This document shows, piece by piece, positions 23,001 through 33,391 of a stretch of DNA of 64,000 nucleotides; the first letter of the stretch is position 1, and the number at the start of each line of letters is the position of its first letter. The notes under the pieces were generated by a model. That model was not told the DNA's origin, did not search any database, and worked only from the letters and a program-made list of their open reading frames with translations. The stretch is from Dacryopinax spathularia (Eukaryota; Basidiomycota; Dacrymycetes; Dacrymycetales; Dacrymycetaceae): positions 620,001-684,000 of the forward strand of contig JBBPFI010000006.1 in assembly GCA_037974965.1 (NCBI GenBank), in the 5' to 3' direction. The position numbers and the translations under genes are program-made.

Positions 23001-24370
23001 AAGGCGGCCAGCAGATCAACGAGATCAAGGACCAGACTAACACGCAGATCGACATTGACCGCGAGAACAAAGGCGCCGTGACTGGTATCACCGTCAAAGG
23101 CGGGAAGAAAGACGTTGAGGCGGCCAAGAAGGCCATCCTTGCTATCGCTGCTGAGGTCGATGATGAGGTCACCATCACGGTGCCGATTGAGCAGAAGTAT
23201 CACCGTGCTATCATTGGTGCGGGTGGGCAGGGACTGCGCGAGCTCGTTACGCGGTGCGGTGGTCCGGAGGACCCGAGGGCGCAAGCCAGCCTCGTGCATT
23301 TCCCTAGGCAAGGCGAGCCGCAGGACGAAGTCCGCCTGCGTGGCAAGCGCGCCTTGGTCGAAAAGCTCAAGGTCGAGCTGCAGAAAGTCGCAGATGGCCT
23401 GCGCGACCGCGTCGTCCTGGCCGTCAGCGTCCCTGTCGCGCTGCACAGTGCCCTGATCGGCCGTGGCGGCAAGCGTCTCCAGGAACTGCAGGAGACCACG
23501 GGCGCTCAGATCCAGTTCCCTGGATCGAGATCGTATGGTGCTGTTGGGGAGGCGGAGAATGCCGAGGAGGTCAAGGAATCCGAGCCTCAGGATGTCGTCA
23601 AGGTCTACGGTTCGCGCGCTGCGTGCGAGAAGGCGATTGCGGAGCTGAAGAAGGGTGCTGAGACCTTCGCGGCTTCTCCCGTAAGCCTGTCCATTGAATC
23701 CCTTGTAACTTTTCTGATCGAATGTACAGGCGCACAACCGTAATCAGCGGGCTCCCCAAGAACAGATCACCGCCGTCAAGTCTGTGCCCCTCAAGTACCA
23801 CCACGTCATCTCGCAGGGCGGTGCCTTCTTCCGCAATCTGCGTTCGTACGGTGTGACCGTCGACCACTCCACCGTTCCTGAAAAGCCTGAGATCAAGCCT
23901 CCCACCTCGGAGGGCGAAGCTGAGGCGCGGATTGACCAGCCCATCGCCTCCATCTCCGAGGCGCAGTGGGTCGTCGTCCCCAACTATCAAAACATGCCCG
24001 AGGGCGATGCGGAGTGGACCCTCAAGGCGAAGAGCAAGGAGGGCCTCGAGAGAGCTGAGAAGGAGCTGGATGAGGCTATCAAGCATGCGGCGACGTTCAC
24101 GCATGTTGGGTTCCTCACTCTGCCTGACCGCTCGATGTTCCCGCGGATCGTCGGTGCGAAGGGGTCCACCATCACTAGGCTTCGCGAGGAGACGGGCGCG
24201 AACATTGATGTTGGCCGGGAGAACAATACCATCATGATCACAGGTACGTGTTCGTTGCAAGTGGTGTATAGCATGCCTAACAGCCTGTTGTAGGATCTGA
24301 AGACTCCATCAACCGCGCAAAAGAGGCCATTGAGAAAATCCTGGAGGGCAACCGCGGGCGCGACTACTAA
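20007..24370 (+). CDS. SCP160: Scp160/vigilin multi-KH RNA-binding protein
   Basis: Seven exons (20007-20630, 20684-22023, 22124-22313, 22365-22862, 22922-23680, 23730-24243, 24294-24370) encode 1333 residues. Vigilins bind many mRNAs on ER-bound polysomes and affect translation and chromosome stability. Nine KH domains show an intact GxxG loop (for example GRIVGPKGAALKALR, HRFLIGKKGQKLKAF, ARIVGTGGAGIKKIR, ARIVGKGGQQINEIK, ALIGRGGKRLQELQ, PRIVGAKGSTITRLR); at least two more are degenerate (FLVGEAARKIMEE, HHVISQGGAFFRNLR). The N-terminus is Ala/Ser-rich and disordered. An intron cuts one KH domain right after its GQGG loop. Donors are mostly GTACGT. Confidence 0.93.
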
Positions 24371-24655
24371 ACCCGCTCTTCCTCCAAAATTCTTCGCCTC
24401 CTCTATCTATCCCCTATTCCTCCTCATTTGGACCTGCCTTTCACGCACTCTATATCCTTCCATAGCTCTCTTGCCGTCAACCCCCTTCTCCATTGCGACG
24501 GCGGCGGTCAGGCACTAGAGATATGACCATTATTCTCAACCAATCATGCATCTTTCAAAAGTGCAGGGCCTTCCTTGGATATCACATGTAGCATTGTGCA
24601 AACCAAAGGGTAACGTAATCTGCAATCGAGTATCTATGAAGTGAGGTATCGTGTG

Positions 24656-24704
<49 letters not shown>

Positions 24705-24864
24705 GTGGGTGGGTGTATGTGTGTGGGTGGGTGGGTGGGTGTGCTCGCGTGTGAAAGACCAAACTCGCATGTGCCGCATTATAATATCAAGAAAAGAGCA
24801 AGAAAGGAGAAGTGTAAAGGCAAGAAGAAACCAACCTGGGGAAAAAAGAGAAAAAAAAATCCAA
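24371..24864. other. Convergent 3' region with GT-rich microsatellite
   Basis: 494 bases between the SCP160 and GRF-gene stops. It is dominated by the simple repeat at 24651-24742; an A-rich tract (24841-24860) lies just before the GRF-gene stop. Confidence 0.6.
24651..24742 (+). repeat. (GT)n microsatellite grading into (GGGT)4
   Basis: About 45 bases of GT dinucleotides with a single TTT interruption grade into GTAT and GGGT units, ending in four GGGT units at 24725-24740, a classic short-loop G-quadruplex pattern. Confidence 0.95.
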
Positions 24865-26337
24865 TCAACGGCTCGCATGTAAAGCCGCAATCTCCGCCTG
24901 AAGCTGCAAGATCTGCTGCTCGTGTCTGACGCTCTTCATAGCCAATGCATGGACGTCCACCTCGCCCGTCTGCTGCGTCGCCCTCAACTCTTCCAGCTCG
25001 GCCAACTGGTCGGCCAAACGGTTCTTCAGCTCCTCCAGCTCAGTCTGCAGACTATCAACCATGCTACTCTTGAACTCTGCAGTCCTGTGAGCGGCTTTGA
25101 GCAGGCGGTCTTGTTTCTTCAAATGGTCGGCGAGGCGGTCGAAGTCTTCTGCGAAGGGATCGCGGAGTTCGGAGGGGAGGCAATCGAGGAACTGGAGCTG
25201 CTCAAGGGTAGCAGGGGTTATGTAGCTCGGCGTGGGGGGAGGATGCCCAGCTGGGCGGGCTTGAGTGCGGGTAGGGGTGACGGGGAGGTTCACGCCTGGC
25301 CGGGTGGGAGTGCGAGGCGGCGCGTACTGGGTCTGCTGAGTCTGAGTTTGAGGAATGGTGGCTTGATGCGGAGTCTGCGCCCTAGCTCGGTTAGCAGGCC
25401 AGTTCAGCTCTTCGATCACGCCGCTCGCGAATGCTTGGAACTCGTCTTCTTCCTGCGCACCGCCAGGCCACGCGCCAGAGGCGCGCTGGATATGCCGATC
25501 GGTCCGGTGTGGTGTGGTAGGGGGTGTCACCTCCTGTATCGCTGCATTACGTCCTCCTCTCGTGGGGTAACTGGCTGTATGCGTGTTTCTATCCATGTGT
25601 GGTATGTTCGTTTGCGTTTGCGTTTGCGTCTGTGTATACGTGTATTGATGAGGTTCGGGCTCGGGAGATCGTTGACTCTCGGCGTGTAGCTCGTCAGCCC
25701 ACTCTATACATGCGCGCGTCAGCGGACTTCGAAACGGTAGGAAAGAGGGAGGGCGGTTACTGAAGTACCTGCAACCGAGGACTCGGGGCTTGTTGCACGT
25801 GTAGAACCACCTGTATCCGTCAGTGGTTAGTGAGTCATCCGATGAGTCACACTTCACGCCCTTGGGTCCGCGCTTCTGGCTACCCCACGACGGCGAGAAA
25901 GGGCCAAGGGAATTAAAGAAAGGGCCAAGGGAGGAGGTAGAGAAAGGGCCAAGGGAGTAGGGAAAAGGGAGGACGTACCGGCCCTGGTTCTTATCTGTAT
26001 TCGCCTGCCTCAGAGCTGCAGGCTCAGGCTCCGGACACTCGCAGTAAGGCAATATATCACTCCTAGGCGGCCAAGAAGCGCGGATCGTCGTCGACGTATA
26101 ATACTGGCAGTTCTGCGCCGGTTCCTCATATCCATTATAGCCATCCTGGTCCCGCTCGTGATCATCGCCATTGGCGCCTTGGTTACCATTATACTCGTTG
26201 CTTTCGTAGTTTGTGTGATTGTCGTCGTTGCCATTATTGTCGTTGTGATTATTGATGTGTTGGGTATGCTGGTTAGTATACAATTCTGCGGCGGTCTGGA
26301 GCCTGGGAGCTCTCCCGCGGCTTGGGGGAGGAGTCAT
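24865..26337 (-). CDS. GRF-type zinc-finger protein with coiled coil
   Basis: Exons 25979-26337, 25761-25810 and 24865-25703 give 415 residues. After a low-complexity Asn/His/Asp-rich N-terminus, residues about 100-145 form a GRF zinc finger: LPYCECPEP, then GRWFYTCNKPRVLGCRYF and KWADE, with four cysteines in the expected spacing. GRF fingers bind single-stranded nucleic acid and occur on topoisomerase III, APE2, NEIL3 and related proteins. The remainder is a Gln/Thr tract (TYTQTQTQTQT), a Pro/Thr-rich linker and a C-terminal coiled coil (CLPSELRDPF to the end). No enzyme domain is present, so it is probably an adaptor; its role is unknown. Both introns are needed to join the finger. The true ATG is 26337. 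Confidence 0.75.
   Translation of the reverse strand: MTPPPSRGRAPRLQTAAELYTNQHTQHINNHNDNNGNDDNHTNYESNEYNGNQGANGDDHERDQDGYNGYEEPAQNCQYYTSTTIRASWPPRSDILPYCECPEPEPAALRQANTDKNQGRYVLPFPYSLGPFSTSSLGPFFNSLGPFSPSWGSQKRGPKGVKCDSSDDSLTTDGYRWFYTCNKPRVLGCRYFSNRPPSFLPFRSPLTRACIEWADELHAESQRSPEPEPHQYTYTQTQTQTQTNIPHMDRNTHTASYPTRGGRNAAIQEVTPPTTPHRTDRHIQRASGAWPGGAQEEDEFQAFASGVIEELNWPANRARAQTPHQATIPQTQTQQTQYAPPRTPTRPGVNLPVTPTRTQARPAGHPPPTPSYITPATLEQLQFLDCLPSELRDPFAEDFDRLADHLKKQDRLLKAAHRTAEFKSSMVDSLQTELEELKNRLADQLAELEELRATQQTGEVDVHALAMKSVRHEQQILQLQAEIAALHASR
25896..25956. repeat. Three 16-bp repeats inside a GRF-gene intron
   Basis: AGAAAGGGCCAAGGGA occurs at 25896, 25917 and 25941 within intron 1 of the GRF gene. 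In the sense strand it reads TCCCTTGGCCCTTTCT and stays open, so intron retention would add a P/F/S/G-rich peptide rather than a stop. Confidence 0.9.
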
Positions 26338-27752
26338 AGAAGCAAGCAATGGTGGAAGAAGCAAGAAGCAAGAAGTAAGACGCGTCGCCCTGGCGGATTT
26401 GTAAAAGGGTGCACGTGATTGTCTGGCCTGCGGCGTTCCGCAGGCTGCGTGGAGCAGCCGGGTGAGTGGGAGCGGGTTGCTTGGAGCTTGATGAGGGTTT
26501 GATGATGGTTGTTTGGTTGATGATGGTTGCCAGAGCTCTACTTAGCCTTGTTCTGTCTGGTCTGCGTTCTGCGGCGCGCCTTCCTCCATCAAAGTATCTT
26601 TGAACTTTCTGCTTGATTCTCATCCATCAATCTTACATCCAAGCCGCACGAGCGAAATCGAATGACAAGAGTTATATAGGGATCGTGGAGCCCGCCGTGA
26701 CTAGCACTATTCGCCTTCTGTTCAGCGTATCACAAGCTCTCAGAAGCATGAAAGAGCCACAGATGACGTGGGATTCCGAACAGAAGTCGGGGACGCTTCG
26801 GTCTATGTCAGTGCCCGATAAGCTGCCGATCCCGAGCACGCAGTATATATCCTTGGCTCTGCGGCATTCGCATGCTTTGCAAACAAAGTGCGATAGGAGC
26901 GAATAGTGGATGCCGGCCGCGGAGACGGCCTTGGCGTGGATGACCGCGTTTGTGGAGGAAATGAATTGAGCGAGCGCGTTGGAATGAGGAATGGAGGTTG
27001 TTTAGTGAGGCGTCGCGACGCGTCGTAAAGGGGTGGGAGCGGGCGTTGAAGCGAGACACGTAACATTGCCGATGATCGGGGAGTACCCTTTCATTTAGGC
27101 TGCGCAGTGTGTGTCGGTGTAATGTGTAATGTGAATCCCCTCCGAATGCGGCCGAGATGAGGCATCGCATCGTCATGGAAGCCGTGTGGCCGTCGTAAGC
27201 TACAAGTTAGGGTAATAACAACAAAGTAGCGTTTGGGGACGGTGAAAAGCTGCGTGCTATGTGGAATGGGCGAGACAAGGGCTCCACACCGCCTTGATGT
27301 GGTGGCTCTGCGGGCCAAACTTCCTCCCCCAAAAAGCCATATTCCCGCCCATGCGAATTAGAATTTTGTGGCCGCTGACCGGAGCACATATCATACCGCA
27401 ACGGATGGCGACCCTTTCCATGTCCTTCCATCCGCATCCATCACTACTGGTGATCTCATACAACTAACTTCATCCTCCTCATCTGTATATCCTCTCTCTC
27501 ATAAACGTTCACGTACCCACTTGTGTTGACTACAAGACCATCCTTTCTCAACCCCCACCTTCTTTCCCCGCCCCCTCTTTTTTCTCGTCACCGGCGGCTA
27601 CGTAACCAGCAAACAAGGGACGAGTTACCAGAGGTTACGCGAAAAGAACCCTGAGTGAGACCCAAATACGTCAAGGTACACACAATCTCGTCCTATCACC
27701 ACGAGGCAGCCAGTCCCTCCCATAACCATCCCATCCCGCAGCAAGACGATAC
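26338..27752. other. 1.4-kb intergenic region, possible small unrecognised gene
   Basis: Lies between the divergent GRF and MscS genes and so carries two promoters; the last 250 bases are C/T-rich. On the minus strand one frame stays open from 27001 to 26672 (about 109 codons), with mostly C or G third positions in its middle and a cysteine cluster (FVCKACECRRAKDIYC), but it has no good start and I recognise no family. Another minus frame starts MLRVSLQRPLPPLYDASRR at 27066 and runs 87 codons, like a mitochondrial presequence. Neither is secure. Confidence 0.3.
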
Positions 27753-30357
27753 ATGCCTCCTGCCCGTCCTCCCCACAGACCGAACAACGACTCATACGCA
27801 CTATCCACCTACGCTACAAACCGGAGCGACTTCGACGACGCCACCACTTTGCACTCCGACCACCCCGGGAACACGTCCCGAACGAACCTTGTAGGTGCGC
27901 ACGATATGGCCTATCAGAGTCCTCGCGCGAGCGAGGATGGCCATGATCCTACAACGCCCAGAGCGGGAAAGACGGCTTTCAGGCAAAGCACGGGCGGCGA
28001 GAAGCGGCCCCACTCGAGTAGGCATCCAAGCTGGGATGTTTTGGGTGGTCATCATGAAGGTACGCACTAGCTAGCGAGGCTCAGTGGATAGATCGCTAAC
28101 TGGCGTGCCAGGCTTCGAGTTCAAAACCGCTACAGCCAAAGAAGAATACCTCAGGTTCGCAGATGGCGATTTCGCAGCAACGCCGGTATCGCGCTTCTAC
28201 GCCTACCTCCTCAACCTCTCCATCTTCACTCGCTGGTTCCTCTACATCGTCCCCGTCCTGGGCCTGCTCTGGATCCCCGGTATCCTCGGCCTGACAGTAG
28301 CGAAAGATGCACGGATGGCGACCGTCCCGCTTTTTTACTGGTCGATCTGGTTCACCGTCGTCTGGGGCGGCTGGTGGGCCGCTTTCGCCGCTGCCAAGCT
28401 CCTCCCCCGGATCCTCCGCGCTTCGGTCGGGATCATCCTCATCAGCACACGCAAGTACATCGATTTCCTGCAAGTCTGCGAGCGATACGTCGCCTTCTTC
28501 GGCTGGTCGCTCGCGGTCTGGATCTCGTTCACCAGGATGCTGATGGCCTTTGCGGACTACTCGAACGGGACGAACTCGGCTCTTACGACCATTTCCGCGA
28601 TTTGCGAGGCTCTCTGGCTGTCCGCGACCATTCTGGCCGTCGAGAAGCTCGTCATCCAGTACATCGCACTCGCCTTCCACGAGACATCCTATGCCGACCG
28701 CTTGGCGGAGCAGAAGATGAACGTTCGGTTCCTGATCACGCTCTACCGGTATTCGTCCAATATCCCGGGTCGGTTCGATACGATGAACGACGACCAGTCG
28801 GCCGGGAACCAGCGGACGAACCCGAAGAAGGTGCTCAAGGACTTCCTACACGGTGTGCGGAGCGTTGCCGAGACCTCTGCCACAGCCCTGGGGAACATCG
28901 CCACGGAAATCGCTGGCTCCTCGGTCCTGCAGCCCAACTCGCCCGAAGGTCGCGTGCACAATGCGCTCGCCAGTGCTAACAAGACCCGTCTCCTTGCACG
29001 CCGGCTGTACTACTCCTTCCGCTCTGAAGGGTCGAAGGTAGTCACGCTGAATGACATCGCCCGCTACTTCCCAGATTTCGAGACCGCACAAATGGCGTTC
29101 AGCCTGTTTGACAGGGATGGAAACGGTGATGTGACCAGGGACGAGATGGAGATGGCCTGTATGGAAGTTCACCGAGAGCGGCTGAGCCTGGCGGCGAGCA
29201 TGAAGAACCTGGACAGTGCCGTCGGTCGACTGGACGCGATTCTCGTCTATCTGTGGTTCTTCGTCGCCGTCCTTATCCTTATCGCTTGCTTGGACATTGG
29301 GCTGTATACCACCCTCTCCGCGTTCGGTGGTTCCCTCCTCGCCCTCTCCTGGCTCTTTGGCGGTACCGCCACCGAGATCCTCGCGGCCGTCATCTTCCTC
29401 TTCATCAAGCACCCGTACGACTGTGGCGACCGCGTCGATATCGACAGCTACCAGTTCACGGTCAAAGAGATCCATCTGCTCAGCACCATCTTCATGACCA
29501 CGACGGGCAAGACGGTCCAGTGCGCGCACGCCATCCTGAACACAAAGTACATCGAGAACGTGCGTCGGAGCGGGCAGATGTCCGAGAACTTCACGTTCGA
29601 CGTCGACTACGGCACGACCTTTGAGCAACTTGAGAAACTGCGCTCGAAGATGCTCGCGTTCGTCACTGCCGAGAGGCGGGATTACCTCCCTTCGTTCGAC
29701 GTGATCGTGCAGGATATCCCAGCGCAGGGGAAGATGACGCTCTCCGTTATGATCAAGTACAAGGGCAACTGGCAGCAAGTTGCCCTCCATGCGCAGAGGC
29801 ACAATAAGTGGGTCTGTGCGCTCAAGGAGGCTTTGGCAGAGTGCAAGATCTTTGGGCCTGGTGGTGCTGGTAACCCCGCTCCGGACCCGGCGCCGCCGAA
29901 CCAGGTCACGCTCGTTCCGTGGGAGGAGGTCAAGCCCACCACGTCGCCTAAGACTCCTCCACCGCCGACGAGGGAACCGCTCCTCCCGAGAGGAGACTGG
30001 AATCTGAGCGATAGGAACGCCGTACTGCACGACGATCAGCGGGACGTCTTTGGCGTGTCGGACGAGCTTGGAACCACCACGATGCGTTCGCGGGGCATGA
30101 CAACTCCCTCAACGCGGCCAGGAACGAGAAGCAACACACCCGACCTGATGGCCTCCGGCCCATCCTACGCTCGTGGCTACGTCCCCCCCGTACCAACCGT
30201 TCCTGCATACATAACAGCCACACCTCTCCCTCCCCATCCGACCACCACGAGTGCCCCGCCCAGCGCGAGACGCGTAGCGAGCGCGGAGGGGGAAGAGTTC
30301 GAGCTCCGCAGTCCAGCGCCGACGAGCGCGAACGCGCGGTATCAGAGCCAGATCTGA
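27753..30357 (+). CDS. MscS-family mechanosensitive channel with EF-hand (Msy type)
   Basis: Exons 27753-28059 and 28112-30357 encode 850 residues. Fungal Msy1/Msy2-type channels sit in ER or cell-cortical membranes and adjust calcium during hypo-osmotic swelling. Four hydrophobic segments occupy the first 250 residues after a disordered N-terminus. A canonical EF-hand loop, DRDGNGDVTRDE, lies near residues 436-447. Two further helices follow, with the pore helix and beta domain in LSWLFGGTATEILAAVIFLF and HPYDCGDRVDIDSYQFTVKE. The C-terminal 200 residues are Pro/Thr/Ser-rich and probably cytosolic. Only one intron is needed (GTACGC to GCCAG). Confidence 0.93.
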
Positions 30358-31556
30358 AGTATCTCTCAACTGAATGAAAGAAGGTATATAAGTTAGCGCT
30401 CCGAAGGACGAGGAGGGAGAGGAGGAGCGTGGCTGGATCTCGCAACCTCTAGATGATAACCCTGGACTTGTCTCATTTCATATCACCCAAATCGCATCAC
30501 TGCATCGCATTGCATCGAACGAACGGACTCTGAGCATGTAGATTGTTGGATGTGTCGTGTAGCCTAGTACGAGCGGAGCACGAATGGCGTTCTTTTGATT
30601 ATACATTCTTTTACTCGCTCTCCGAGTCCTTGGTATGTGCAAGCCGTGAAGGGAATGCTTCCTTCTCCGGGCGGAAGGGAGTCAGGGGATGGCTGATAGG
30701 GTCTCACCTTTGTTGTTTGCAACCATTGTCTAGTTCGAGGATTTCACAGGGGCGCCCATCGACTCTTTCCAGAGCTAGGGAGGCGCATCCAGCACCGACT
30801 GATTTTTCATGGAACCGATAATCTCTGTTTGGCCAAACGATGCCTGCGAGACTCGAATCTCAACCTTCACCTCATCGCTCGAGGAGGTCGCCCGACTCTT
30901 TGCGCGCCCAACTCCGACTCAGCAAGCTCAACTTGAAGGTGGCGTGTTTCCGAAATTTTGCTTCCGCGCTCAAGTTCTCAGGTAAATGCCACACCGCTAT
31001 ATGGGGCTATGTAGCGCTTATAGGGGTCCTAGTCACCAGGGCTAAGTCCCCTCTACATAGTGCTACATAGTGTGGGGAAATATCTGAAAATTACCTCTCT
31101 GCCTCCCTCCCTTGCAGTCCAAAGTTAAACCGGTTCTCTCAAGCTTCTTTCCATCCAATGATGGTTTCAGCAGAGCAATTTTGGGACTCCAAAATATTGT
31201 CCCAAGATTCTCCATAGCGTCCATAGCGCCCGTAGGGACCCCGGACTACCAGGGCCCTAGGCATTTTACTGATGTTGAGTGCGCGTCGTCGTTTGCCACC
31301 CTTTTCTGCCGCCTCACTCAGCGCCCACCGTCATCCTCGACGCCTCCTCATCGCCCACCACCACCCCGTCGCCGTCAAGCACAGGCCTTTCTTTCTTTTC
31401 ATCTTCTGACCGGCCACACATACTCGGACCTCTTAACTGAGCGACCTAATAGTAACATATATACGACTTACTGGACGGGCTTATTCTGACAGTGTTTGTG
31501 GCTGCAAGCGCGCTGTGCTTACTACTGCGGTAATTGAGGGCTCTTGGTGACGCAAG
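30358..31556. other. 1.2-kb intergenic region with inverted-repeat element
   Basis: Tandem spacing between the MscS gene and RPB3. No convincing frame. Its middle (30978-31272) is rich in hairpins, listed separately; the last 250 bases are the C/T-rich RPB3 promoter. Confidence 0.5.
30978..31272. repeat. Candidate short non-autonomous inverted-repeat element
   Basis: Ends are imperfect 13-base inverted repeats: TCAGGTAAATGCC at 30978-30990 and GGCATTTTACTGA at 31260-31272 (11 of 13 match). Inside are a hairpin with arms CTATGTAGCGCT (31007-31018) and AGTGCTACATAG (31059-31070), and two related GTAGGG...ACCAGGGC...TAG blocks (about 31021-31046 and 31232-31260). There is no coding capacity, and I could not find a target-site duplication. 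It may be a MITE-like relic or simply structured DNA. Confidence 0.35.
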
Positions 31557-33083
31557 ATGGAGGAGCCGACGATACGGATACGGGAGCTGGCGAAGGATAG
31601 GGTGGACTTCGTGTTGTCGGGAGTGGACTTGGCGTATGCTGAACTTTGGTTGAGAGGCGTCATCTGTGGGCGCTTACAGAGTCGCTAGGTTCGCAAACTC
31701 CTTTCGTCGCGTAATCATGGCGGATGTGGCTACTGTTGGTACGTACCCTGCAGGACGCGTTATGTGAACATCTTGCTGACCGGGAGTTAGCCATCGACAT
31801 GGTGGAGATCGAGACGAACACGACGGTGCTGGTCGACGAGTTCCTGGCTCATCGGCTCGGGATGATCCCGCTGACGAGCACGAACTGCGAGGAGGGGATG
31901 CGATACAAACGGGTTTGTCACATGCATTCTCCGCTGAGAATTGCATGTGCCTGAACTTCGTGCGCTTCGGGCGCGCCTTCCAGGATTGCCCCTGTCTCGG
32001 GTTCTGCCGCTATTGCGCCGTCGTGTACCAGATCGACGTGCGGTGTAATGAAGGCGAGATGAACGTCACTAGCGAACATCTTACCATGGTCCCGCCAGAA
32101 GAGTGGGATAACGACTCGATGGAAGAACCCTCTGCTGCGGAGGATATCCTTGCCAAGCGAGGAAAGAATTTCGGTGTTCCTGCTGGTCCGGGTATGTGCT
32201 GGTAGTCGAACCTCCTGCGCAATATGCTTATGCTTTGTTGCCAGCCACCGATCCTGATCCCCAACGAAGACCCATATCCCTGGTGCGGTTACGAAAAGGG
32301 CAGGCGTTGAAGGCGAGATGTATAGCACGGAAGGCGAGTTTCAATCCAGTAATCTGTTCAGCTTGCCAGCTGACAGCCAGATTAGGGTATAGCAAAAGAG
32401 CATGCAAAATGGTCACCTTGCTCAGCCGTAGGATTCGAGTATGACCCACATAATAAGCTACGACACACATCCTACTGGTTCGAGCAAGACGAGAAAGCAG
32501 AGTGGCCATTAAGCAAGAATGCTATTGAAGAAGCACCGCCAGGGGATGTCTTTGACTTCAACGCTGTACCAGAACAGTTCTACTTCGATGTCGAGACTAC
32601 TGGTTCCCTGGCTCCGCAAGAAGTGTGCATGAGGGTATGTCTCCTGCCCGACAACCTTCGAGGCGTGCACTGATAGTTGTACAGGGATTAGCAGAACTAC
32701 AGCACAAGCTAGCGGCGATGATCTTTGCTGCCCGAAAAGTCAACGAACCTGCAGATGCACCATCTCTTGATGTACCAGGAGCCATGACGAACGGGCACGC
32801 AGATGGGTATGGCGAAAAGACCAGCGGCTGGGGCGGAGGAGGAGGGCAGACCAATGGCTGGGATACCTCGCCTGCATGGGGCGGTGGAGGCGGGGGAAGC
32901 GGGTCTCCAGCTGCAACGGGTTGGGGTGGAGGCGGCTCAACGTCGCCAGCTGCTGGTGGCTGGGGCGGATCTGGTGCTGGCGATGGTGGGTACGGCGGTG
33001 GAAGGGCTAGTGGCTGGGGGGACGGTGCTGCCAACGGCACATCTGGCGGCGGTGGTGGTGGTGGTGGGTGGGGCGGTTACTAG
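31557..33083 (+). CDS. RPB3: RNA polymerase II subunit Rpb3 with glycine/tryptophan tail
   Basis: Seven exons (31557-31633, 31680-31738, 31791-31912, 31984-32191, 32245-32333, 32386-32634, 32685-33083) encode 400 residues. Rpb3 pairs with Rpb11 as the alpha-like assembly platform of RNA polymerase II. It shows [32 protein letters not shown], the zinc loop [59 protein letters not shown] and [19 protein letters not shown]. The core ends near residue 295; about 100 Gly/Trp/Ser-rich residues follow, with seven tryptophans mostly in GWGG context. Intron 5 begins GCGAGT, not GT, since only that joins ...CIARK to GIAKEHAKW. Confidence 0.94.
32334..32385 (+). other. GC-AG intron in RPB3
   Basis: 52-base intron, AAG|GCGAGT to ATTAG|GGT, phase 0. 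No GT donor nearby gives the conserved [13 protein letters not shown] junction. Confidence 0.85.
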
Positions 33084-33391
33084 AGGGCCAAAGATGGACC
33101 CACATGGACCCGGAAAAGCCGCTCATTCGCGGTTGACGGCTGCCGCGACAGCCATCGGCTCTCTATCGTAGCTCGCTGGCTGGTGGCAGCCGATATCATA
33201 TGTGCATCTAGTGTATATCGCTATTCGGCGATCTTTCATGTACGAGCTGTCTGTGGATAATATGATTCCCGCAGCTCTTCTGGGCTTACGCGCCTTATTC
33301 AAGACAACGTTTATTATGCTAAATTACAAGGAGCAGCAGTCGATAACTGCGCTCAGAATGGATGGGATCCAACGGGGAACTTGGTTCGGAT
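33084..33391. other. Convergent 3' region RPB3/amidohydrolase
   Basis: 308 bases between two stops; nothing distinctive. Confidence 0.4.

Noticed and set aside
24651-24742. Telomere-like repeat
   Set aside because: GT/GGGT units lack the TTAGGG-type period and lie internally between two genes; it is a microsatellite.
28071-28140. tRNA-like string (GGCTCAGTGGATAGATCGCTAAC then TTCGAGTTCAAA)
   Set aside because: D-arm-like and T-arm-like words are too close together, with no anticodon arm; they are the branch point and acceptor of the MscS-gene intron.
28846-30030. 394-codon frame antisense to the MscS gene
   Set aside because: Shadow of GC-ending codons in the real gene; its translation is low-complexity R/D/E/H-rich with no family match.
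30840-30870. Possible tRNA T-arm on the minus strand (GAGATTCGAGTCTC)
   Set aside because: The closing 53-61 pair would be A-C, and no acceptor, D or anticodon stem can be drawn around it.
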